A stretch of DNA of 64,000 nt. Origin: Pholis gunnellus (taxonomy: Eukaryota; Chordata; Actinopteri; Perciformes; Pholidae). Numbering within the stretch: the stretch's first letter is position 1; each line of letters starts with the position of its first letter. The DNA is taken from positions 22,058,086 to 22,122,085 of the forward strand of contig OU342820.1 of the NCBI GenBank assembly GCA_910591455.2, given 5' to 3'. Both the position numbers and the translations under genes were made by a program. Of this stretch, positions 40,613-50,633 are shown one piece after another. The notes under the pieces were generated by a model, which was not told the origin of the DNA, made no database searches, and saw only the letters and a list, made by a program, of their open reading frames with translations.

Positions 40613-41731
40613 CTTTAGTGTGACCTTCTGTACTAAAGTAACAGACCTTTGGGTTCTTTCGCTTCACTTTCCTCTGAGGCTCGTTTTAAAGTACTTCTGT
40701 TGTGATCAGCAGTATTTTAAAGAGAAGAAGCAAAAACAAAAGCAGAAGTTTCCTTTAGTTTTGGGTGAAGTTTCTGCGTTGAGATGCTAACAGGAAATCA
40801 GTGTCTGCGGCCAAACCACAGAAACAGAAGTGACTCTGCAGAAAAAGTTCCTCATTCAAACTTTATCTTCGACCGGATTTTATTTTCTGTATTATTTCCT
40901 CCCGATAGTCTCGGATGTTCAGCTCTGCTGCTGTAAACTATTATAAACTGCTGTAGACTATTATAAACTATTATAAACTATTATAAACTATTATAAACTA
41001 TTATAAACTGCTGTAGACTATTATAAACTATTATAAACTGCTGTAGACTATTATAAACTATTATAAACTATTATAAACTATTATAAACTATTATAAACTG
41101 CTGTAGACTATTATAAACTATTATAAACTATTATAAACTGCTGTAGACTATTATAAACTATTATAAACTATTATAAACTATTATAAACTGCTGTAGACTA
41201 TTATAAACTATTATAAACTATTATAAACTATTATAAACTGCTGTAGACTATTATAAACTATTATAAACTATTATAAACTATTATAAACTATTATAAACTG
41301 CTGTAGACTATTATAAACTATTATAAACTATTATAAACTATTATAAACTGCTGTAGACTATTATAAACTATTATAAACTATTATAAACTATCATAAACTG
41401 CTGTAGACTATTATAAACTATTATAAACTATTATAAACTATTATAAACTGCTGTCTACTGCTGTAAAGTAAACCAGTGTCCAGTGAAAACTTGAACAATC
41501 ACAGTACTGGAGGGAAACTGCAGACATGTTGAATATGTGAGTAAGAAGTGATGGAGGAGAAAAACACAGTTTATCTGAAGAGAAGAAGAAGAAGAAGATC
41601 TCTTCAGTGTGTGACTGTTGTGTAAATGTAAAACTGCCCTTTAATGTCTATTGTATTTGTATGTTACTGCTGCTGGTGTTCAGCCAACACACAGTTCAGA
41701 CTTTCATGAAGAGGTTTGTAAAAACTCTTCT

Positions 41732-41762
<31 letters not shown>

Positions 41763-41840
41763 ACACAGTCTTTGTAGAGCGTGGGAAAATGTTTAGAGAG
41801 ACTAATTAGAGTTGCTGAGGCCTGAGAGACTCTATTGAAG

Positions 41841-41878
<38 letters not shown>

Positions 41879-42949
41879 CACAATCATGTCTCTGCCCCCC
41901 CCATCAGGTCTCTGGGAAACAGTCCGACCGAACAGGAACGATCCGCAAACATGGCGCCTCCACCAGGTTCAGTGTGATTCTACTGTGTTTCTTTTAATGA
42001 CAACTTCCTGTTTCATCTCAGACATCTCTAACAAGGATGTGTGTGTGTCTGTCTGTGTGTGTGTGTGTTTGTGTGTGTGTGTCTTTCAGGTCCACCAAAC
42101 CTCCAGAAGCGGTGCAGTGCCCGGTGGCGCCCCCTGTCAGCGGGTAATAACACATTCAGGTTGACTTTCACAATAAAAGCCTCAGCCTAGTGTCACACTA
42201 ACATAAATATTAATTATATATTATATATAATATTTATGTTTTACAAATGATCTGCAGTTAATATTCAAGTCTTAAATAAATCAAACATCTTGTGATGAAA
42301 TATAAGATCTTTGAACGTCTTTCTCAGCTCTAGTTTCGGGAAACCTGTGGCTCCGCCCACCATCCCCTCCACCTGTCAGGCTCCACCTGATGGTGACACC
42401 ATCACCACGCTGCTCGACGAAGCCCCGCCTCCTCCTCCTCCTACGGCGAATGAGATGTCAGCTCAGGAGGATGAGGTTGCTGACATCTCGGCCCCGCCCC
42501 CTCCACCTCCTCCTGATTCGTCAGGAGAGACGGTAGCTCTGCTCCCTCCTCCCCCTCCTTCAGAGGCTCCAACCAATTACAGCGCTCCTCCACAGGCTCC
42601 GCCCCTCAGCCTCGAGACAGGTGAGGCTAAAACAAAAGCAGCGTGTCAATGAATGTTACCATGACGATTAGTCTGGATCAGATGAACCTGAATTAGAAGA
42701 CCCAGTTCAGATGAAGTCAGATCAGATGAACCTGGTTCAGATAAACAGACAGACCCGATTACTAAACTGAGTGACATCACGATGACATCAGATCTTTTCT
42801 GTCTCCTTAGTGGAGGAAGAGAGCAGCTTCCCCCCTCCATCTCCCCCTCCTCCCTCTGATGATGACGGCTTCCCTCCGCTGCCCAATGAGGCCTCAGAGT
42901 TGCCAGCCCCGCCCCCTCCACCTCCACCCAACCAGGAAGTAGAGGGTAC

Positions 42950-43001
<52 letters not shown>

Positions 43002-45896
43002 TTCTTCTCTGGTGTTTTCCTCTCAGTTCTTTTTTTCTCAGTTTCTTCTTCTGTGGTGTTCTCCTTCAGTGACCCTTCCACCCAGGAGGAGTCGCCACCG
43101 TCACTCGCCCCTTACCACTCGCTCTCTCTCTCTGAGGGTTCGCTCTGGCCCCGCCTCCCGCAGCAGTTATACGCGCTCTCTCTTCCTACCTGCTGTCCAA
43201 TCACGTAAGCCGAGAGAGGGAAGTCACTGTCAGCCAATAGAAACCCAGAGAAAAACAAATACTACACATAATTAAAACACCTGAAAGATAAAGATTCATT
43301 CATAAAGAACTAGGAGTTCTTGAGGATGTTATTGGTACTATGAGTTCTTGAGGATGTTATTGGTACTAGGAGTTCTTGAGGATGTTATTGGTACTATGAG
43401 TTCTTGAGGATGTTATTGGTACTATGAGTTCTTGAGGATGTTATTGGTACTATGAGTTCTTGAGGATGTTATTGGTACTATGAGTTCTTGAGGATGTTAT
43501 TGGTACTAGGAGTTCTTGAGGATGTTATTGGTACTATGAGTTCTTGAGGATGTTATTGGTACTATGAGTTCTTGAGGATGTTATTGGTACTATGAGTTCT
43601 TGAGGATGTTATTGGTACTAGGGGTTATTGAGGATGTTATTGGTACTATGAGTTCTTGAGGATGTTATTGGTACTAGGAGTTCTTGAGGATGTTATTGGT
43701 ACTATGAGTTCTTGAGGATGTTATTGGTACTATGAGTTCTTGAGGATGTTATTGGTACTATGAGTTCTTGAGGATGTTATTGGTACTAGGGGTTATTGAG
43801 GATGTTATTGGTACTAGGGGTTATTGAGGATGTTATTGGTACTATGAGTTCTTGAGGATGTTATTGGTACTATGAGTTCTTGAGGATGTTATTGGTACTA
43901 GGGGTTATTGAGGATGTTATTGGTACTATGAGTTCTTGAGGATATTATTGGTGCTAGGGGTTATTGAGGATGTTATTGGTACTATGAGTTCTTGAGGATG
44001 TTATTGGTACTAGGGGTTATTGAGGATGTTATTGGTACTAGGAGTTCTTGAGGATGTTATTGGTACTATGAGTTCTTGAGGATGTTATTGGTACTAGGGG
44101 TTCTTGAGGATGTTATTGGTACTAGGAGTTCTTGAGGATGTTATTGGTACTATGAGTTCTTGAGGATGTTATTGGTACTATGAGTTCTTGAGGATGTTAT
44201 TGGTACTATGAGTTCTTGAGGATGTTATTGGTACTAGGGGTTATTGAGGATGTTATTGGTACTAGGGGTTATTGAGGATGTTATTGGTACTATGAGTTCT
44301 TGAGGATGTTATTGGTACTATGAGTTCTTGAGGATGTTATTGGTACTAGGGGTTATTGAGGATGTTATTGGTACTATGAGTTCTTGAGGATATTATTGGT
44401 GCTAGGGGTTATTGAGGATGTTATTGGTACTATGAGTTCTTGAGGATGTTATTGGTACTAGGGGTTATTGAGGATGTTATTGGTACTAGGGGTTATTGAG
44501 GATGTTATTGGTACTAGGGGTTATTGAGGATGTTATTGGTACTATGAGTTCTTGAGGATGTTATTGGTACTAGGGGTTATTGAGGATGTTATTGGTACTA
44601 TGAGTTCTTGAGGATGTTATTGGTACTATGAGTTCTTGAGGATGTTATTGGTACTATGAGTTCTTGAGGATATTATTGGTGCTAGTAGTTCTTGAGGATG
44701 TTATTGGTACTAGGGGTTATTGAGGATGTTATTGGTACTAGGGGTTATTGAGGATGTTATTGGTACTATGAGTTCTTGAGGATGTTATTGGTACTATGAG
44801 TTCTTGAGGATGTTATTGGTACTATGAGTTCTTGAGGATGTTATTGGTACTAGGGGTTATTGAGGATGTTCGGGGTACTAGGAGTTATTTAGGATCTTAT
44901 TGGTACTATGAGTTCTTGAGGATATTATTGGTGCTAGTAGTTCTTGAGGATGACATTGGTACTAGGAGGAAGTTAGGAAGTCCCTGAGAACTTCATGAGT
45001 CAGGACTACAGGAGTCCCCAAGAAGGTCAGGGATCCGGGACTCACTGGTTGAGTGCAAAGGGTCTATTAGGAGGTTGCAGTAGGTTTTAATGATCTACAG
45101 AGTATTGAGTAGGTTTTCTGAAGTCCTCGTGATGGTTATGGGGGGGGCCTTAAGGACTGTTTAGGTTTTACGTCGTTGAGGAAATTGTGTCAGTCCAGGA
45201 GACCTGGAAAATGAGAAAGTTCCAGGGAGGTTCCAGGCCTTTATTTGATCAGATGATTTTTCAGTCCTTAGTTCTGTGTGAGGATCCATAGATTGTCTAT
45301 GAATACAGATGATCACTCCCATCTTGAAGCTAATACTGACTGATTCTGTCTGTCTGTCTGTCAGTGATGATCCCCCCTCCTCCCCCCTACCCTCCCCCCC
45401 ATGCTCCTCCCTGCTCCTCCTCCTCCTCCTCCACCCTGCTGCCACGCTCCTCTTCCTCATCTCGACTTTGCTTACCTGCTCGCCTCGAACACCTGGGTAA
45501 GAAAACACACATACTGTTAGTATGTAGTTAGTATTCTAGTAGCAGTTCAGCATAGTATTGTGACCATCTTATACTATAACAGTAGTAGGGCAGTTGTACT
45601 ACACATCAGCAGCAGTAGTACTACACATCAGCAGTACACACACAACTCCTGAAAAAGTAAACTATCAAGCTTCGCTGCTTTTTGCCAAAGCCTTGCCTCC
45701 TCAGACCTGATTGGCCAATCACAGCTGTCACTCACAGGACCTCTGTGCTCTTAGATCTAGAACTCCCAGCCATGCCCCCTCCTCTCCTATTGGACGATGA
45801 GAGTGGTTTTGATGACCTTATGCCGCCCCTCCCTCCACCTGTGGACTACGACTCAGACGCCCCCGAACAATACCTGGAGAAAGGTACACACACATA

Positions 45897-45942
<46 letters not shown>

Positions 45943-47863
45943 TACAGGTACTGATATTGTAGAAAACAGACCTGCCACATCTGTTTCCTACAATATCAGT
46001 AGGAAGCTCCAGAGAGGACGACTGGCTAGTTAGTTAGTTAGAATCCGAAGCTCCAGAGAGAGGACGACTGTCTAGTTAGCTAGCTAGTCTCCGAAGCTCC
46101 AGAGAGGACGACTGTCTAGTTAGCTAGCTAGTCTCCGAAGCTCCAGAGAGGACGACTGGCTAGTTAGCTAGCTAGTCTCCGAAGCTCCAGAGAGGACGAC
46201 TGGCTAGTTAGCTAGCTAGTCTCCGAAGCTCCAGAGAGGACGACTGGCTAGTTAGCTAGCTAGTCTCCGAAGCTCCAGACAGAGGACGCTTGGCTAGTTA
46301 GCTAGCTAGTCTCCGAAGCTCCAGAGAGGACGACTGGCTAGTTAGCTAGCTAGTCTCCGAAGCTCCAGAGAGGATGACTGGCTAGTTAGCTAGCTAGTCT
46401 CGGAAGCTCCAGAGAGGACGACTGGCTAGTTAGCTAGCTAGTCTCGGAAGCTCCAGAGAGAGGACGATTGGCTTGTTAGCTAGTTAGTCTCGGAAGCTCC
46501 AGAGAGAGGACGACTGGCTAGTTAGCTAGTTAGTCTCGGAAGCTCCAGAGAGAGGACGACTGGCTAGTTAGCTAGCTAGTCTCCGAAGCTCCAGAGAGGA
46601 TGACTGGCTAGTTAGCTAGCTAGTCTCGGAAGCTCCAGAGAGAGGACGACTGGCTAGTTAGCTAGCTAGTCTCCGAAGCTCCAGAGAGGACGACTGGCTA
46701 GTTAGCTAGCTAGTCTCCGAAGCTCCAGAGAGGACGACTGGCTAGTTAGCTAGCTAGTCTCGGAAGCTCCAGAGAGAGGACGATTGGCTTGTTAGCTAGT
46801 TAGTCTCGGAAGCTCCAGAGAGAGGACGACTGGCTAGTTAGCTAGTTAGTCTCGGAAGCTCCAGAGAGAGGACGACTGGCTAGTTAGCTAGCTAGTCTCC
46901 GAAGCTCCAGAGAGGATGACTGGCTAGTTAGCTAGCTAGTCTCGGAAGCTCCAGAGAGAGGACGACTGGCTAGTTAGCTAGTTAGTCTTGGAAGCTCCAG
47001 AGAGAGGACGACTGGCTAGTTAGCTAGCTAGTCTCCGAAGCTCCAGAGAGGATGACTGGCTAGTTAGCTAGCTAGTCTCGGAAGCTCCAGAGAGGATGAC
47101 TGGCTAGTTAGCTAGCTAGTCTCGGAAGCTCCAGAGAGAGGACGATTGGCTTTTTAGCTAGTTAGTCTCGGAAGCTCCAGAGAGAGGACGACTGGCTAGT
47201 TAGCTAGTTAGTCTCGGAAGCTCCAGAGAGAGGACGACTGGCTAGTTAGCGAGCTAGTCTCGGAAGCTTCAGAGAGAGGGCGATTGGCTAGTTAGCTAGC
47301 TAGTCTCCGAAACTCCCACCTGTTCTCCTCAACTGAGTGGGGCTAATTTTTTCCGCGGCTAGTGTAGCGTTAGCGTGGAAGCATTTTGGAATTAGCAAGG
47401 TAGCTAGCTTAAAGCTTCATCCACACACTCTCTTCACAGACTGGCAAAGCACGTTGCTATCGCCAGGTAAATGACAACTTGTTGCATGAAAGCGTGGCGG
47501 AGTTAGCAAGCTAGCTAAGTAGCTAGCAGTCTGCTGGTTGGCTTGTTGGTTCCACCATCCTTTGATGCTACACTTGTTATGAGTTAACAGCGGACATTAA
47601 TGTTTCATGATGTCTTCTACTTAAAGGTATATGTACAGATACATAACTGTAGTTCCCCTGTGTGTCCAGTGGAGGCGCTCTACAGCTATGGGGCCTCCAA
47701 ACCCGACGACCTGTCGCTCACAAAGGGCGACATCGTCTACTTGCTTCATCGCCATGACGACGGCTGGTGTGAGGGGTTTCTCCACGGCAAGAGGGGCTTC
47801 TTCCCTGGAAACTACGTCCAATCACAGGCCAGGACTGAAGCCCCGCCTCCAGTTCACACCTGA
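39188..47863 (+). CDS. abi3: ABI family member 3 (WAVE complex adaptor)
   Basis: Abi proteins sit in the WAVE complex downstream of Rac and drive Arp2/3 actin branching; ABI3 (NESH) is enriched in blood and microglial cells in mammals. Coding exons: 39188-39319, 39608-39778, 40389-40568, 41908-41966, 42090-42143, 42328-42620, 42811-42945, 43070-43204, 45365-45496, 45755-45883, 47670-47863; 537 aa, phases consistent. N-terminal blocks include ARKALLENYDNLLNVAEYC, KALEETKNFTTQSLASVAYQ and HKEKVSRREIG. The middle has several polyproline runs and an acidic-proline stretch (about 435-470). The C-terminal SH3 (about 474-530) has ALYSYGA, DDGWCEGF and GFFPGNYV. It is longer than human ABI3 (366 aa), mainly from proline-rich exons. 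Exon 43070-43204 is the least certain; skipping it keeps frame (492 aa). The start is the first ATG in frame; an upstream untranslated exon is possible. Confidence 0.9.
40000..40068. repeat. (GT)n microsatellite
   Basis: GT tract in abi3 intron 2; further CA tracts lie at 40575-40610, 41734-41766 and 41845-41874. Confidence 0.9.
40932..41460. repeat. 10-bp minisatellite CTATTATAAA with CTGCTGTAGA punctuation
   Basis: Runs of two to five ACTATTATAA units separated by ACTGCTGTAG, forming 40-60 bp higher-order units. In abi3 intron 3. Confidence 0.95.
43308..44955. repeat. 28-bp minisatellite, about 58 units
   Basis: Units read TTCTTGAGGATGTTATTGGT plus ACTATGAG or ACTAGGGG, in the abi3 intron after the 135-nt exon. 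Variant order suggests block duplications: the rare 'gatattattggtgctag' form recurs at 43943, 44387, 44669 and 44923. Confidence 0.95.
45899..45936. repeat. (TA)n microsatellite
   Basis: TA dinucleotides 15 bp after the exon 45755-45883 donor of abi3. Confidence 0.9.
45985..47320. repeat. 44-46 bp minisatellite with CTAGTTAGCTAGCTAG
   Basis: About 30 units combining GAAGCTCCAGAGAGAGGACG with ACTGGCTAGTTAGCTAGCTA. The GCTAGC and CTAG cores are self-complementary. It lies in the abi3 intron before the SH3 exon. Confidence 0.95.
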
Positions 47864-48033
47864 GTTTTTCCATAGAAACAGGATTTACAGGATAACTCAT
47901 TTTACTATTAATGAGAACTCCATATGCAAATGTAGAGTTTCTTAAAGTCACAGTAGAGACAGACAGGCACACAAACACACAGACACACAGACACACAGAC
48001 ACACAGACACACAGACTGACGGATTTAAATGTC

Positions 48034-48039
48034 AATAAA
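48034..48039 (+). terminator. abi3 candidate polyA signal
   Basis: AATAAA 170 nt after the abi3 stop codon, following a short ACACAGAC repeat. Confidence 0.55.
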
Positions 48040-48059
48040 CAAATATTAACTTACAGAAG

Positions 48060-48450
48060 AAGAAGTACTCAGATCTCTCTAAAGTCAAAGTACTAATACC
48101 ACAGTGTAAAATACTCAACATACTTCAAAATAAAGTACATCAACTTATAGTTACATTACAGTCATTTTTTAGCAGAGGGTTTAGTTAAAGAACCAAAAGT
48201 ACAAATGCTCATTATGCAGAATAATATATATATATATTATGTTATTGTACTATAGTTATTGATGCATTAATGTGTTTATCATTTTAATATATTTATATAG
48301 TCAATAATAATAATACATCATCATTTATTCATTGATTAATAATCTGAATCTGTAAAGTAACTAAATGTAGTACATTAAAAAGTACAATACATTCCCTCTG
48401 AGGTGTAGTGAAGTAGAAGTATGAAGTAGTCAAAAAATATATTTTTGCCC
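48060..48450. mobile_element. hAT-like dispersed repeat fragment
   Basis: AT-rich member of the same family as 38790-39115 (GAGGTGTAGTGAAGTAGAAG, AGTACTCAGATCTCTCTAAA). No coding remnants. Confidence 0.5.
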
Positions 48451-48885
48451 TGATGTTGTACTGATACACAATACTGTGTACAATACTGTGTACTCTGAAT
48501 ACAGTACTTTACCTTTAAACTGCTTCCCCCTGCAGGCCACAAACCCAAACTACAGACTGATGGTTCAAACTGTACAATAATAATCTATTATTATTATAAT
48601 CAATTCAGTGTTAATCACAAGTTATTACTGTCATTTAACATGTGAGTTATGTTGTTTAATGATTAATGTGACATTCTGTTTTGTTTGTTCAGAGAATCAT
48701 TAAATCTAAATAAATTCAAATGAAACATGTTCAAATGAAACATCAGAGAGAAACATGAATACATCTGAATTACAGACTTAATGTTTTATCAAAACTATGT
48801 TTTACTTTCAGTTTGACCTCAGCTTTGATATGACCACGAACAAAAGGTGTTGTTTCTGATGGCTGTCGTTCATTTATTGCTGTCG
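48451..48885. other. Intergenic AT-rich sequence
   Basis: Nothing recognised between abi3 and the following tandem arrays. Confidence 0.5.
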
Positions 48886-49165
48886 GGCCTACTGAGTCCT
48901 ACTGGGTCCTACTGGGTCCTACTGGATCCTACTGAGTCTTACTGAGTCCTACTGGGTCCTACTGAATCTTACTGGATTCTACTGGGTCTTTGAGGGTCCA
49001 ACTGGGTCCGACTTGGTCTTCGAGGTTCCAACTGGGTTCTTCTGGGTCTTACTGGGTCATACTGGGTCTTCGAGGATCCAACTGTGTCCTACTGGGTCTT
49101 ACTGGGTCCTACTTGGTCCTACTGAGTCTTCGAGAGTCCAACTGGGTCCTACTGTGTCATTGCTG
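48886..49165. repeat. 10-bp minisatellite TACTGGGTCC
   Basis: Degenerate tactgggtcc and tactgagtcc units, with CTTCGAGG insertions every few units. Confidence 0.85.
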
Positions 49166-49282
49166 GGTCTTTTCTTCTCCGACTTCATTTTATTTGTATC
49201 ACCCAATATGGGAACTGGAGATGCTGAGGAAACTACTTTGGACAATATTCTGGACAACGCCTCTCATCCTGTGAACTCCACA

Positions 49283-50226
49283 CAGGTCGCCCTCCTGACT
49301 AGAGCCTTTCAATGGCCCCGCCTCCAGGTCGCCCTCCTGACTAGAGCCTTTCAATGGCCCCGCCTCCAGGTCGCCATCCTGACTAGAGCCTTTCAATGGC
49401 CCCGCCTCCAGGTCACCATCCTGACTAGAGCCTTTCAATGGCCCCGCCTCCAGGTCACCCTCCTGACTAGAGCCTTTCAATGGCCCCGCCTCCAGGTCGC
49501 CCTCCTGACTAGAGCCTTTCAATGGCCCCGCCTCCAGGTCACCCTCCTGACTAGAGCCTTTCAATGGCCCCGCCTCCAGGTCACCATCCTGACTAGAGCC
49601 TTTCAATGGCCCCGCCTCCAGGTCACCCTCCTGACTAGAGCCTTTCAATGGCCCCGCCTCCAGGTCACCCTCCTGACTAGAGCCTTTCAATGGCCCCGCC
49701 TCCAGGTCACCATCCTGACTAGAGCCTTTCAATGGCCCCGCCTCCAGGTCGCCCTCCTGACTAGAGCCTTTCAATGGCCCCGCCTCCAGGTCCCCATCCT
49801 GACTAGAGCCTTTCAATGGCCCCGCCTCCAGGTCGCCCTCCTGACTAGAGCCTTTCAATGGCCCCGCCTCCAGGTCGCCCTCCTGACTAGAGCCTTTCAA
49901 TGGCCCCGCCTCCAGGTCACCCTCCTGACTAGAGCCTTTCAATGGCCCCGCCTCCAGGTCGCCCTCCTGACTAGAGCCTTTCAATGGCCCCGCCTCCAGG
50001 TCACCATCCTGACTAGAGCCTTTCAATGGCCCCGCCTCCAGGTCACCATCCTGACTAGAGCCTTTCAATGGCCCCGCCTCCAGGTCGCCCTCCTGACTAG
50101 AGCCTTTCAATGGCCCCGCCTCCAGGTCGCCCTCCTGACTAGAGCCTTTCAATGGCCCCGCCTCCAGGTCGCCCTCCTGACTAGAGCCTTTCAATGGCCC
50201 CGCCTCCTGGTCGCCCTCCTGACTAG
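49283..50226. repeat. 42-bp minisatellite, about 22 units, open on both strands
   Basis: Units contain GGTCGCCCTCCTGACTAGAG and CCTTTCAATGGCCCCGCCTC, with GCC/ACC and CTC/ATC variants. The 419-aa plus-strand and 371-aa minus-strand frames are both fourteen-residue repeats, as expected from a stop-free unit divisible by three. There is no splice or domain support for a gene. Confidence 0.95.
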
Positions 50227-50487
50227 ATCCGGAGGGCGACCCCTCCAAAGTATTGTTGTTAGGAGCAGTTAGGGTTCGATCAAGGACACTTACTAGGAGA
50301 CCAGGGATCTTCACAGGACGACCCGCTCTTCCTCATGAGCCACAGCCGCCCAGTAAGGAGAACTTAAATGTATGTTGGGTCACAGTTAAACCTGATGAGG
50401 TCATCACATCATCATCATCACCAAACCTTTGACACATTTTACTGTGTTGCAAACAAAACACAAAATACTTCAAAGGTGTAAAATATC

Positions 50488-50493
50488 TTTATT
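50488..50493 (-). terminator. Interferon polyA signal
   Basis: AATAAA on the minus strand (TTTATT on +), about 140 nt downstream of the interferon stop codon. Confidence 0.7.
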
Positions 50494-50633
50494 GTCAGTT
50501 ATCAAAAATGTTTTCAAGTAAAAAGTCAGACTCAGAGTCCGTAAACACAAAATAAATAGTTTGTTCATAAATAGAAACATAAATATAGATAAATAAATAG
50601 AACAGTAGAACACAAACAGAAACAGAATAGAAG

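Noticed and set aside
49013..50314. 419-aa (+) and 371-aa (-) open frames
   Set aside because: Both are fourteen-residue repeats over a 42-bp minisatellite; no splice sites, domains or codon pattern of a gene.
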